Position numbers and translations under genes: made by a program. From the NCBI GenBank assembly GCA_018398815.1, contig CM031604.1, positions 55,404,135 to 55,468,134 of the forward strand: a stretch of DNA of 64,000 nucleotides. Direction: 5' to 3'. The stretch comes from Conus ventricosus. Taxonomy: Eukaryota > Mollusca > Gastropoda > Neogastropoda > Conidae. The stretch's first letter is position 1. Every line of letters starts with the position of its first letter. The notes beneath the pieces are model-generated. The model saw only the letters and a program-made list of their open reading frames with translations. It was not told the origin of the DNA and did no database searches. Below, piece after piece: positions 20,320 to 34,240 of this stretch.

Positions 20320-23300
20320 GTAAGTATACCTTCTTTTTTTTATCATTATTATTATTCGTTTACATTTACACAGCTTTTCTATCATGAAGCCAAAGATGCT
20401 TATAAGAGACAGCGGTCTAAGACAAAACGGATCCTCGTTTCAAAGTGTCTCTGGTAACGAGAAGCGTAGATGTGTTGTATACAGCGATAACATCGTCTGT
20501 TGATCAACAACGTAATTGAGCAGGAAGATAATGAATACGATTATTTGTTGTGGTTCGTTGCTCTTTGTGCAGTTCTGTTCTTTGATTCAGTATTGCACAC
20601 ATTTTGTGAACAAAGTGGTGTGTGTGCGAGTATGCAAATATGTACAAATCATTACATCATTGGAGTGGAGATGGTACAAGAAAATTAATGTATGAGCATT
20701 TGTTTTTAAACACAATTCTAAAAGTGTTCAAAGTGATCGACATCGTGTCTCCCCCAGTGGCCGTTTTTCCTGTTTCCTACAGCCAGTCTGTCCGTAATAT
20801 GTAAAACAGAAACATTATGTTTTATCATGTTTTATAATCCCTTGCAAACTTCTGTAAAAAAAAAGTAACATTTTAGCTTTTAAGAACAGGCTTTTATCTG
20901 AGCCATTTGCTACATAGCATACGTTTTCTGTTAATCTGTTCTCTTTATGTAATATCTGGAAAGGTATGCTATTTCGTTATACCATACACATTTTCCTTGT
21001 AAGTTTCTGCCATGCTAACCAAATGGCAACTTGAGAATTATGTCCTTGCCCTGTATATCATGCCTGTGAAATTTATCAGTTTCATTGCTTCTCAAGACGA
21101 TTCCAACCGACCTACTCACCCACCCACCCTCCCCCCTGCTCAAAAATAGGTGCAAGCGTGACCATTCTCTCGTGATTTCTTTGTATACTGTTTGATGTTG
21201 AATGACTGGTCAAATTTGGCGACAGATTTGAGTGAAACTTGTGGACAGAACACTGATGAGTCATTATTTTCAACACTTTGAAAACGATTTTCACTCACTA
21301 ATTGCCAAACTGCTTGGGCGGTAACATTAATGTGATTACAGTTAAGACTTGTCAGAATGTTGAGATTTTAGATTATGGAAAAGTCATTCCCAATGCATTC
21401 TGAAGCTATATTTTTTACTAAGAAAAGTAAACCTTCACGTAAAAAGTTTTAGCAGCACATTTTTATACATTTTCATGTGATTGCTTTCTCCCCTATTTCC
21501 GTACCATTTTGAAAAAGTCATTTGCTGCGCTTGTCAACTGCTGGTTTTGCACATCGCTCTACAGACTGCACTGTTGTAGCAATATGCTGCCATCAAAATC
21601 CGACTTATTAAATGTATCTGCCCTGCAGATAAGTTACTTCAAACTAGGTGAAAAATAGTACAGAGCAGAAATAAGGTTGTGAAATTAAGTACATCGAGTG
21701 TGAAATGTCTGTAAATGTAGCAAGCTGGTAATGAGTGGCTTTGTGGTGCTTTGAAAATGCACACTGTATCATTAAGAAATACATTTCTTGTTTTGCATTC
21801 TAAAAAATGGGATACCACAAGTTCCTTACTCAGTAACTGCAGACAGGAGATTTATTGGGCTTTTCTTTTTCTTTTTTTTACATGGAGGCAGCGTCTTTGT
21901 TAAAATGTTTTATATTTGTAATCATCACCAGCCCATACAACTTTAAAGCTAAACTGTGTGAAGATTCTTTTTCTATAAGCAGTTAGAAGGAAGCGCTAAA
22001 TGATGACATTTGTTCAAAACTGGATTCGAGTCATGTACCCTACCAGAATTTAAATAAAGGCTTTGGGTGACCAGCACATTGAAAGTAGAAGACTTGCCGG
22101 TGTTAGGCTCTGTCTTTGGTTAATTGAAGAAGTCAACATGCTTCCTATCGGTCGTTTCCTTTTCTTATGAACCGTCTGTTTATTCTTGTCTTTGTGTGAG
22201 GTAGGAAACTGTGTTGGGGCATTGTTAATAATCGATGATGATCCTTTGAAGCTGACGTTTGTTTCCCTCCCTGTCCCTTACCCCCCAACAATCCCAGCCT
22301 ACTTTGATGCCCCGTGTGTTGATGCCCCGTGTGTCCACCATCCCCCCGTCTCACGTCACCTGTTTCCCTTTCTGCCGCACAGACAACCCTGTTGTTGTAG
22401 TGGGTCACTTCCTGTCGTCCTTTCTATCTTGTTTCCGCTTCCTGCACCATAGACAGGTAGACAACTCTTTCATCTCTGAGTCAGTGCACGTCTTTAAGCC
22501 CGTTTGCTTCAGTCTGCTCAAATGAATTTTCTTCTTTTTTTTTTCTTGAGTCAACATTTCCGTGACTGAAATCATGTAACCATTTTTTTTTTTCACTTGG
22601 TGCCAATGTGGATCTGTTGGCTTTGGACTGATTTGCGAAGAAGAGTTTTAGCGTTTGGTTGCTATGATACTTTACTCTCAGTTTGACTTCATCCGTAGTT
22701 TTATTCCGCATGAATATATTTTTCTTCCTTTCATTCGTTAAAAAAGAAAATAGCGATGAGCGAGATTTTTTTTGCACAATGCAGCCATAATGGGCTGTGT
22801 TAGTAAAATTTGTGCACATGAAGTCGGTATCTTCAGTAGTAGCATAGCCGAAAAGTGTTCTAATTTCACAGTTTTGCAATCAGAGACGAAAACGTTAAGT
22901 TGTCTAGTGCATGCCTGCACGTCTGTAGCCTATTTGAAATAGGATATGTATACTGACCAATATACATGAAAACAGTGGTCAGAATCATTGGCGCGCGCCA
23001 GCACACACACACACACACACACACACAATGCATGTCTGGACGGGTATCCACACTTTTATCGTTATTCACAGATTCATGCAAGTTATGCCTGTAAAACCAA
23101 AACACTTGTACAGAAACATGGCGCACAACAATACACACAAATAAATTGTGATACTCTCTGTCCAACAGCTTATTTCTTTTTTTGTTTCTCTATTCATAAC
23201 TCATTTTTGTTCGTCCGTTTTTCTTCCACATATTCGTGTCTCCAGTTTAAGATTTGTTTCATGATCCATATTGCGTGTGTAGTCGGTTTCCTTATTCTCG

Positions 23301-26300
23301 CTGTGGTTAGAGTGTATCTAGCATTGTTTCTAAGCTGTTAGTTTTGTGGTTTCTTCATATTCACGTTTTAGATTCTAGTATTAGATGTGGTGTTAGTTCT
23401 CTACAAGACTTTTCTGTATGGTTACTTTTTCATGCATGATGCTGTTAGCCTACTATACACTACCATTGTCATAGAAGTGGTTTTAAAGTAAATGTATCGA
23501 ATTTGTGATGCATATTGTGTAATCTTTTGATTTTTTTCTTTTGTATGTTATGTCAAAGTAGTATTTGTAGGAAAACTTTTAGACGGATTCTTGTTTGTAG
23601 AAAAAAATGATAGTGAACGATAACTAGTATGTCTGTATTAAAAATGCAAGATGTTTTTTAACGAAGAAAGAAATGTATTTTAGTAGGTGTTACATAAAAG
23701 TTATCAGAGTGAACAGTTGTTAAAAGGATGAATAGGCTGATGTGTGGGTTGCTAAAAAAAAATGACCACTTTTAAAACGAATGTTAATTCGAATAACAAT
23801 GAAAAATTAGTGTTCAGTAAAAATCCATTAAGTTTTATTTCTGTCGTTTCGTGCATTTAGCACGAAAACTTCCACACCCTTAAAAAGAACTGATTGCCCT
23901 GTATTTATGCTCCGATAGTTGTAAATCATAGATTGATTCATTTGCTACAAGAAGATAATGCCTGGTGATTCTCAGATTTCGTATTCCCTCCATGTTATGT
24001 TACTGTTGTTGCTGCTGTAATTAAGACGCACCCTTGATGTTGCAAAAATATCGCCGATAGTTATGTGGCAGTGCCTCTTCTGAGCGAAGATTACAAATTT
24101 TTAAAAGATGTAGTGCAAAGGAACCAAGCATTTTTTACTAACATGTGTAACAAAGAGTCTCAAGAGTGTGTGTGTGTGAATCTTCAACGTTGAAATTTTT
24201 TCTCAGCAAGTACAAGCATTACCATAACCATCAGCATTTAGCAAATTCAGCAATAAAACCCAAAGGTCACATTTTATTAGAAGTATTTTAATTAACAATG
24301 AATGCTTTATACATTGATCAATGACATGTTAAATGACATTACATGGAAAAAATATAACAAATATCAAGTAACATTTCGTCAAGGTCAGGCCATTTCATGC
24401 TCTTTTCATCAAGCAGTGGTGGAGACAAACGAATGTACAACTAAGTTAAGAACTATAACAGACCACATTTACACAGTAAATTATCATGTACATCAGAATA
24501 TGTCGCAGTGTTCATGCACGTTTTGTATTTGTGGGCAAACTTGATTTTTAAAAAAAGGAACTGCGATTAACTGTTTGATAGAAATAGACCTCTGGGATTG
24601 AACTTTTCTCCCCATGAGGCACACGCGTGGTCACTGCATAACGGGCATTGGAAGCAGCAGCAATCATGGTCAGGACATTTAAGGCCGCTAGCTGCTGTGG
24701 GGGCAAACAAAGAGAGTTGAGGGGAGATGAAGGTGGAGGATTCGCAGAGAGGAACGAGATGAGACGGGGCGTTGGAGGGGGGAAGTGATTAACGGCGAAC
24801 GGTGGGGTGATAGTAATGTAGGGCGCTGAAGAAATGACCAGTGAAATGACGTGAAAACCAACGTTTGCTACTGCTGATTGCCAAGTGCACTTTGTGTGTC
24901 TCTGTGTGAGGTGTATCATATAATTGTGCCTACCTACCCTTGTCCTTCCCCATCTACACTGTCTTTCATCCGGCTGTTGCATGTATTGATCACATGTGAG
25001 TCAGATCGGCAAATTGCATCTTCTGTCTTAATTTTATGGACAGACGACATACAAGTAAAAGTGAGCCTGTCTTCATAATGAGGAGACGCAAACAAAGCAT
25101 TTGATTTGCTACATAAAGATGCACTAAATTTGTGATCGAAAAAAGTCAAGAAACTAGGATTAGGACTGATAATTTGAAGAAACCGAATCTGTGGCAAAGA
25201 CGGACACAGATTGACTAGAATCCAGTCATGCCCAAGTAATCAAAGTGAAAAATCGTTGATGTCACACTGCCACATTCTAACTAAATGTGTAACGTATGGA
25301 CGTCAGAGCCATAGTTGGAAGATGATTTGTTTCTATTGTAAAGAATGTACAAATCCCTTATCATTCAGTACTCGTGTATTCTCTTCTCAGTCGTTTTTTG
25401 CATAATTTATGTCGCCATTTGGATTTGTAATAAACCCATATTTGAGAACAGGGCACATGAGAGGAGAATGTACCGTCAACATTATGTCGTGTCAAACAGG
25501 ATATCAGCAACCAAATTACACATGTTTTGTAGCCAATGCTATCCACAGCCATGTTTTCTTATATTTTGAAGATGTTTGTAATATGATGGAACATGGTAGC
25601 TTACTATATTTTAGTTACGGTTTCAAGTAATGTTTCACCACATTGACCCAATTAATGCTAGTATTGCTATAGGAAATCGGTTAACAGGTTGTGAGGTGGG
25701 GGTGTGAATACGAAAAAAAAGCATTTGTTATATGTATTCCTTTTTTTTTTTTTTTTTTTTTTTTTTTGCTTTAATAGCGTGCTTGGACAAACAGGTCTTT
25801 AACTGAAATGACAAAGGCGCTAAAAACATGTTATAGGAATATCATTTCTTCTAGTTTTTGATGATAATGGCATTGGGAATTCACTCTTTCCCCCGTTTAA
25901 CATCGTAATATTTCAGCGATATCTGTGCCACGCTCAGAACGAGAACCAACATTTTTTGTTTCTGCAATCCTTTTTTTCCCTCCAGCGTTTGTCTTGGGGC
26001 CCCGTTCAACCCGTTCCTTTTCAATCAAAGTAATTCATGAAGAGAGACGTACTGGTGTCATTGAGTGCATTCTGTTTAAAGGCAGCTCATATCTTTTACA
26101 GTAATTGCGTTCTTCATTACTGTTGCTGCTGTTGTATTTTAGCTCCAAAGCAGTGTTTGCAGACTTTATAAACGCAGTCGAAGTGAACTAGCAATAAGCT
26201 GATTTCTCGAATACTGCACGTTAAAAGATTTGAGTCGGCGCTCTGTTCTTTTTTTCCCTGACAGCCCCGATGTGGCCCTTTGCGGTCGGCTGGGCTATAA

Positions 26301-26482
26301 GCAACATTATCTTATCTTTCCCTCCCACCACTCCCGTAATATGCGTTAAGAAAAACGAGTGCCAGAGAACTATAAGCGTTACTCGGGGAGCAGCTTTGAT
26401 TAAACCTAGGGATCTAACAGAACGATTTTCATCGTGTTGTGTTTCCGCATGTCCTGATGTGACTGAATTGTCCCTTTCCTAG
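20320..26482. other. AT-rich intron with nothing recognised
   Basis: About 6 kb of AT-rich sequence with a short (CA)n at 23004-23029 and a 27-base poly-T at 25741-25767. An 80-codon open frame at 24302-24544 shows no family resemblance and low codon bias. I see no RNA gene or transposon. Confidence 0.6.
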
Positions 26483-26599
26483 CAGCCGCCAACAGCGAAA
26501 AGGAACAGCTTAGTCGACAGGTGGCGTCTGCGACAAGTTCGCCTACGCCACGACGAAAGCCTGGAGACTCTAAGTCTCCTATCAAGACAAGGTCAAATG
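26483..26599 (+). CDS. pclo: Piccolo-like gene, exon m (Ser/Lys/Arg tail)
   Basis: The acceptor is a tandem TAGCAG, so the exon can begin at 26483 or 26486, adding or dropping one codon without changing frame. Donor GTGAGT at 26600. It reads ANSEKEQLSRQVASATSSPT then PRRKPGDSKSPIKTRSN and leaves in phase 1. Polar, basic and Ser/Pro-rich, probably disordered. The donor region is repeated in degenerate form downstream. Confidence 0.75.
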
Positions 26600-26880
26600 G
26601 TGAGTGACCGATTTCCTAGCGTTTTACCTACTGGGACAAGGGCAGTGGGTGATTACCCATATCCTTGGTTTTTGCATGCCAAGGTCAAATTGGTCAGTGG
26701 TCGGTCAGTTTCCTAGCCTCACTTGAGACAAGGTCAGGTTTTCCTTCCCTTTTGCTTATCGAGAGAAGGCCAGTGGTGGGTGGGTGATCCATTTTCCTTG
26801 CCTCTTGAGACAAAGGTCAAGTGGTGAGGTTGCCTATCAAGACCAGATCAAATGGCGTGTGATCCATTTCCTTACCTTTT
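26577..26880. repeat. Degenerate minisatellite spanning the exon m donor
   Basis: The end of exon m and its donor (TATCAAGACAAGGTCAAATG and following) recur in altered form about every 60-70 bp through 26880, with CCATTTCCTT(A/G)CC blocks between. At least four later copies can be seen by eye. Confidence 0.65.
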
Positions 26881-27703
26881 ATCTGTGAAGACCCGTTTGT
26901 TTGCCTTTGGAGCAACATCGAGTTTTACTTACTTCCGCAGCAGGCATTACATTAGTTTTGCATGTTCCAGGATTCCGGATTGAGCTGGACTTGGGTTCGC
27001 ATCTTTGTTGTTTTGCATGTTTAGGGTTTTTCTTTCGCCTTCTTGCATTTACTTATCGATGCCTTTATCATTTAGCATTCTTTTACCTTACATTTGATGT
27101 GTATTGATGATCGAGTATGGGCTTTATTCTGTAATTATAGGTGTTTAGTTTGAAAGTATGTAATGTTGACATTTATACATTTGTTTTAAAGTTGGTGTGT
27201 GACAAGTGAAGGTTAATATTGAATGAACTGACATCCGTGTTGTAGACCTGTTATGTTCAAATGTTCTGTAAGTGATAAGAAATTTATGATTTGAAATACG
27301 CCTGCGTATATTCATGTTATGCAATGATGTGACTGGAAAGTTGGAACATTCTAGACGAGCTGATTTAATTCATGGGATCATGAGTTCTTGAACGAAGTAG
27401 GCCATACTTTGAGCGAGTGGGTGTGTGCGCGCGCGCCGTTTCTGTCGGCAGTATAATTGTGACAGAGACCAATATTACTCATCAAAACGGATTCAATTAA
27501 CATGATTTTCTTTTGTACTTTGCAGGACTTTTGTATAGATGGTAAGTCGGAAGCCTCTCTCTCTCTCTCTCGCTTTGTGCAAATGTGTGCGAGTCTGTGA
27601 ATGGGGGAGGGACCCTAATGTGAATGCACGAGTAATTGTACTTCAAATGATGGTGTGGACATTAATAGTAAGCCATAGCCTTACTTGTTTGTGCTTATTC
27701 TGA

Positions 27704-27848
27704 GTGCCGTTACGCAAGATTTTCTACCTCAACACGACTATCGGTGGTGTTGGTCAAGATGCAAACTTGACCAGTGTGCCGTGACGCAAGATTTTCTGCC
27801 TCTACACAACTCGACTACCAGTGGTGTTGGTCAAGATGCAAACTTGAC
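27704..27848. repeat. 72-bp tandem duplication
   Basis: Units at 27704-27775 and 27776-27848 share GTGCCGT(T/G)ACGCAAGATT and TGGTCAAGATGCAAACTTGA with few differences. Confidence 0.9.
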
Positions 27849-28034
27849 AATATTTTCTCATTGTTTTGTTCTTGGGATCAGTGTTCCCCCCCCCCCCCCC
27901 TTTTTTCTTCGTCATTCAGTCGTGCATACTTTGTATTTTATTACCTAAGCGTGTGTTTGGTGGTAAATCTTGCTGTCACTATTACAGAATGGAGGAAATG
28001 TTAGTCGGTGCACATATGTAGTTAATGGAAATGT

Positions 28035-28181
28035 ATGTCTCCAGTCCCAACCCATGGAAATCTAACGTCTGAGGGATGCGTATAACATGTCCATGGACCT
28101 ATCATGATCTTGTGTTGAGAGCGAACATGTTATGCGTATCTCTTGGTATGTTAGATTTGCATGGGTAGAGACTGGAAACAT
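28035..28181. repeat. Long imperfect hairpin (about 56-bp arms, 34-nt loop)
   Basis: The arm 28035-28090 pairs with 28125-28181 at about 80% identity. Both ends carry CCAGTC, and the inner stem is closed by ATAACATGT/ACATGTTAT. It may be a small foldback element, or a transcribed hairpin. Confidence 0.7.
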
Positions 28182-29457
28182 CGACAGTAATGTGAATTAT
28201 TACCGAGAATGCATGGGTGTAGGCATTGCCTCGAGGGACCTGATCAAGTTACAGTAATCGCTTCACATTCCTGGACCTTGATCGGGCCCCTTTAGATAAT
28301 GTCCACTCTTGTACAAAACCACATTCCCAGTTGAAACGAAGAATCTGTTTTTCTCATATTTGGCGCAACGTTTGAAAGGGAAGCATGGGTGTAAAGATAA
28401 TGGTATCGAGCAACAAGTGATCAATGAATAAAGCAAACAAAAACCTGTTGGTTTTGTTGAAAGAATTTGATGAAAACATAATTATAACTGGATGATTGCT
28501 GCGTTTTGAAAGTAGTGAGAACGGATTTTCCAATAATAAACCAGAGCTTCCATCGCATGGTAAAAGCAGCAGAAAACAAACCTGTCTCCAAGTTGGAGAT
28601 TCAGAGCTTCCACCCCATAATACGAGCGAATTTTCCAGTAACAAATGCATATCGTACAATAGTGGAAGAGCAGGAGATTTAGTCGGTGTAGATGGCCAGA
28701 CACCGACAATCCTGGAAATTCTGCTACGAAATGGCGCCGCCTCTAGGCACCTTTCACACGACTATCCGCTTTCCAACGTCTTCCTGATGAGAACTGATCA
28801 TAAAAGAATAGAAACCAGCCCAATCAAAATTCTTACCACTGTAAAAGTTAGTGCACAAACCCACTCGTACATGTGCTCACTCGCCGCACATATACGATGA
28901 TGATAATGGCATACATATACGATCTTAAATTCTCTCATCAGCTTTCAATCATGTACCCCATGACACCTCCTTGATGAAACTGAAGTTTCAAAGAACTTCT
29001 GGCAGGCAATTTACCTGCAAAATACACACGGGTGGAGGGCGAGATCCACAAGCGATTAGTCTTTAGGTCAAAGTGCCACCAGAGAAAAAAAGCCCGCAGG
29101 CAAAATGCTTTCAGCCCCCTCTGGCAAAGGAAATACACCTGCATCTCCATTTCAAAGCAGTGGCTGCAGCTAATATACCAGAAACGCGCATACACCCAGG
29201 TTTTCGAGTTCATACAGACTGGGGAAAGACTTGCTCCCAGGACTCACTGGAACGGAAAACCGCTACATGGGCATTTGCCCGTCTCGGAAGTGGTGACTGT
29301 CGCATTGACGATTATCTTCTTTTGGCACATAACTGTTCCAGTTAGTTATCAAAATATAGCAGTAACACTTGTGTATTCAAGGGAGAAAGTGCCTTTTAAT
29401 TCTCAATCGTGTCCTAAATACTTCGAAGCTGACCTCTCGTTATCCGTATTAATACCC

Positions 29458-29458
<1 letters not shown>

Positions 29459-29492
<34 letters not shown>
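29459..29492. repeat. Poly-C tract, 34 bp
   Basis: An uninterrupted C run in the large intron. Confidence 0.95.
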
Positions 29493-30497
29493 TTTTCAGA
29501 CGGAGAGATGTATGCGTCTTCCCTACCGCACCCCCATTTTCAATGTATACAAAAGAAAACCACACAACCCAACGTAAAATCGCCAGTTCTAATAATATGT
29601 AGAGTATTTTATAGTGTAAGCTTATTTCATTAACCATTTGCATAGGTCAGCTATTTTTCTTTTCATCTGAACTGCCGACTGTTATGAAGAATACTTTGTG
29701 TACGTATTTTTGTGTTGAAATCTCTGCAGACCGTCTTCTTTTACTGCATTTGTAAGTTCTCGGCTTTTTTGAAAAATAAATTCATGGACAACGCTGGAAC
29801 ATTTTCGGTCGGTTCGTATATATGTAGACGAGATCGTTAACCGACATCGTTAGAAATTTTTAAAAGGAAATGACTGGTCTGCGACAGCCAACGTTTGGTT
29901 TTTCATTTTGAGAATATGCTCCTCAAAAATGACATACCTGCTGGGTAGCGAGATGATCACAAATACATTGAATACACTATATACCGACACCAGAAGCGCA
30001 GCTTCACCTTACAATGTGCCATTTCTTTCCAACCATTATTATTATTACCAACATCACTGCATATAACTACTACTATCGTTATGATCACCACCCAAGTTTT
30101 GTTTGCTTTTTATTCATTGGTCTTTTCTAGTTCATATAAAAAAAATGCTATTCTGTCCTCAACCCTGTTTAGCCATTACTACTACAACTATTATCGTCAT
30201 ATCACCAAAAGTGGTAGTATTCCTCCCCTTATTTAAATATTTTCATCATTTTAACTCCCATGGTTCCCTTTCCAGCGGCCTCGTTTCAATTCAAGTTTCA
30301 ATTCAAGTTTCATTTGGTGTTCTCTCTCTCTCTCACACACACACACACGCGCGCATCCATACATAAACCCACGTTCGTGTAGGCCTACAAATGTTTCTCT
30401 GCTCCCTTTTCAATTTCTGATCACATTTACGTACAAGTACACATGCACGCGCCCTCTCAACCTTTCTCAGCCTAACTTCGCGCGCGCCACACACACA

Positions 30498-30531
30498 CTC
30501 TCTCTCTCTCTCATTTTATATATATATATAT

Positions 30532-30587
<56 letters not shown>
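30498..30587. repeat. (CT)n and (TA)n microsatellite
   Basis: (TC)n at 30499-30512 followed by (TA)n to 30587 with one small interruption near 30531-30541. Confidence 0.9.
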
Positions 30588-30591
<4 letters not shown>

Positions 30592-31594
30592 GCACACACG
30601 CACAAGATGATCAAAATCACATAAAAACGAGCGGATTTTCTCTCTGTTCCAGATAATCTCGACGACGCCGAATACTCCTACATAGATTTCAAATGTGTCT
30701 AGCGGGCTGTTTCCCCCCCTCTCTGTATGCCCCTGCACCCGACCCAAGGAGAACAGACGGTGAACGGTTTGGGGTCGGCGTAGGCTGCCGAGGAGCTTTC
30801 GTCGTCTGGAGCATCATTCGTGTCTTTGAACAAAACAGCAGAGAGTGAGGTCCTTTCCGTTCAGAAAGAAGCAGAGCAACGGTGTTGTCTTTTCTCCGGG
30901 AACAAAAAGACGTGCGGCCTCCCTTTTGTTGACTGCTATAAAACGGTGAATAGCATACCAAGCAATTCTGTTGCTGCCAAGATTGTAACGCGTGCTTTCC
31001 AGAGAAAAGTGAACAACGTTCTGTTTGTTGCGGGAAACTGAAAGGAGGAGAAAAAAAAATTGCCGGACAGTGAATGATGGTGATGTTGCAAGCAAAGTGT
31101 TTCTGAACTGTGTTGCTCTGGAAGACAGACAGACATCTGGAGGTTTGGGCTTCTTGCGCAGACATTTGTTTTTTTTGTTCGTTTGTTTGCAAGAAACCAG
31201 GGAACCAGACCTTCGCATACTAATAACACTCGGTTTAACACAGACGTTGTGTGTGAATTCGACATAGTAGCTTAGCTGCAAAAACTGGTCTTTGTTATTT
31301 TTAAGACGAAAATTTTGTTGCCGTTTTGTTTGTGTTAGTTTGTTGTTGTTTAAAGAAATATTGGGTTTAAAAAAACTGGTAGCAACAGAATGGGTTGCGT
31401 TGAACTACAAACTCGGCTGTCGGGAGAAGACGGAAATACGGTCGTCTTCGGCCTTTAAAGTGCCGGTGATGTCAGAAAAATGTGTCACCGACAATCGGTG
31501 GCACCGACTTACTCAGTGCATTGTTGTCTGGGGAGCTCGGAAACGGGATTAATCTGGATCCTCAGTTTGGTTGTTGATTGAATGATTCGGGGCA

Positions 31595-31631
<37 letters not shown>
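31595..31631. repeat. Poly-G tract, 37 bp
   Basis: An uninterrupted G run in the large intron. Confidence 0.95.
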
Positions 31632-31633
<2 letters not shown>

Positions 31634-31792
31634 TGGCTTGCGTGGAAATGTACGTTTGTTTTTTATAGCTCCCTCCTGAATATTGGCATCATCTTGTTGA
31701 AGTCGCACGCGCGCGCACGATTCATATAAAACCTGTGAATACGATTATCCTTTATTTCATTAAAACCATTGCCCTCCCTTCCTCCCCCCTCC

Positions 31793-31828
<36 letters not shown>

Positions 31829-34240
31829 TCAAATCAGCTGGTTTTTATTTCAACCCTGATTACAGTCGTTTTGAATGGGACCTGTTTTTTTTATCCTCTT
31901 TAGTTTACATTTATCCAGGGTACATAAGAAAAAAAAGTTATCGATTCCCGTAATTTTTTTTTTCTCTCTCAAACGGTGATGAGACTCAACAGATTTCCCT
32001 TTTTATCGATTATTTTACGTTAATGCTGGCCCCTTCTTTAACAGCGATTTTCTGTCTATGTACTGATTTTCACAGGCTGCCTTGGGATACCTGGTGACAG
32101 GGATTCCCTCATCCCCCTGTTCGTGACAAAATCCCCGTAATTTTTAGTGGCATATCTTTGTTTTGATACTCTGGGCAGAACCACACAGCCAAAACCGAGG
32201 TTAGTGACTGGTCTCGCTTATGGAAAAGAAAGTCGACTACAATCAGACGTTACAAATATATACTGTCCTCTGACGGAATTGAATGGGTCCCATATGCAGT
32301 CAGCGAACAGTTAGCATTTACACTTAAAACGCCCCCGTCTGCATCCTTCTCCCCCTTTCTTTCTGTCCGTAACCCGTATAACTGGTCAATACTGTGTATC
32401 CTGAAAACAAGGTCAGGGATAAACCAAACAAAGCTCGTATCGATCGGTTACATACTGCAGCATGTGTTGCCTACTGACTCTGGTATGGTCACGTTTATAT
32501 TGCTCTCACATCAGGCATACAACTTCAAACTGTAGTTTGTATGTAAGGAAATCAGTGGGTCTTATTCCAACGCTCATGTCAGGATGAAACTTTTTTTCAC
32601 ACACGCACGGTCCGTGCCAGCTGGGTATCACCACTTTAATGATCAATATTTAGATGGATAATCTCGAATTCGGGCTGAAAAAGACTTGTTTACATCTCTT
32701 GAGAACTTTTCAATCAACAACTTCCAACGTTCGTTCCCAGAACCCTATTAGTCCAGCGGGTTTCTTCTTTTTTTTTTCTTGCTTGCTAGGGGAGGACATA
32801 ATAAACCAAATCATTGCACTACACCTTGGTGTGGCTTCAAGGTTTCATCCGTTTCTTAATATGATAGATTCATGCATCCTTTAGGGGGCCTTTCCGTGGT
32901 TCCTTACCATTATTTTAACATTTCAGCGTTGGTCAAAATGCTGGTTCCTTCCCCTGTAATAAGGCAGGCAGACAGACAAGGGGTCGGGGGATTCCCAACA
33001 CTATGACATATAGTTTGTCAAGTTTTCAAAAGGTTTTTTTCCAATCTGTCTGTTCTTCCCGAATTCAGATATTTGCAATACCTGTGGACCCAGTGACAGA
33101 AACTGTGCTTTTTGCCCGACCTAACGCAGTATCAATTTTCGAGGACAATTTTTCGGATACTGTTGTTTTATTAAAAGAACGATTTTCATGAACGGGTAAA
33201 ATGGTTTTGTGAATTAAAACGCATACAGTTGTGTGGGTGGTGGTGTGGGTGTGTATGAAGAATTTCATCAATTCAATATGTTAGAGAAATAAGAAATTAC
33301 CCCATTCTTTATTTGTTGAACCTATACTTGCTTCCATAAGTCTTTTTTTCCCCTTCAACAAACGATCCCGTCTGAAACACAGACAATATATGCCAAAGTT
33401 AATTACAACTACCCCCATCATTTACAACGATTTTTGGCATTCAAAAATAAATGTCCGGAAAAATCTTGATCATGTGACATCAGTCCAAGTCCTGCAATAC
33501 TCATTCCAGGAAGATTTGTTTTTAATTGTTGGTTTACCTTGACAGAATTTAATAATAAAAACAATAATTAGAATACGATTCCGCCATATTTTGTACAAGT
33601 ATTTAGCGAAAATACAAAAAACCAGTGAACTAAAAAAAAGAAAGAAAGAAAAGTACGTCGAAAAGAAAATCTAGTGACAAAGTTCTTGAGTGTTAATCGA
33701 ACTTGCAGCGTGTAACCATGGCAGGGGGGGGGGGGGGGGGGGTGCTTTGACCAAAGAGCGACAACTCTTGCTAACTTCCACGCGCGCGAAATTGAGACGG
33801 GCTGCGACTGATTCTTTGACAACATGCCCTGTAGCATCGGGAAAAACAAGCGACCAAGAACCGGTGAGACAACGTGAATTTGTGCCAAGGTATGCTAATG
33901 AATCAGGTTTGACAACAATTTGTGTCAGAAGAATCTGTTTTTACCGTACTTCATGCAAGATCAGGTGGTTGCTACACGGAAGAATATCTGCGGTGTGATG
34001 GCAGATGAAAATGGAACGAATGCTGCCCCCCACCCAGCCCCCTATCTCCTTCCTTCTCCTCTTCTCTCCCCACCACCTAAACATTTTGAAGGTGAAACAT
34101 TGAAACCACCAGCACCACCCCTCCCTTTCTTCCTTCTTACAAAGATGATCTTGAACGCACACTGTAGAAAATACGCTCATTTTTATTCAAAAGTACATCA
34201 ATAGCAGTGGAAGTGTATACAGGTCTGTTATTTAGGATGT

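Noticed and set aside
24302..24544. 80-codon open frame in the intron
   Set aside because: No family resemblance, AT-rich with no codon bias, and no suitable splice sites.
27526..27541. A 16-bp micro-exon with good TTTGCAG acceptor and GTAAGT donor
   Set aside because: Including it between exons m and n would create a stop at the next junction and break phase; exon m joins exon n directly in frame.
28496..28900. 134-codon open frame
   Set aside because: No recognised motif and no splice or promoter context; composition matches flanking intron.
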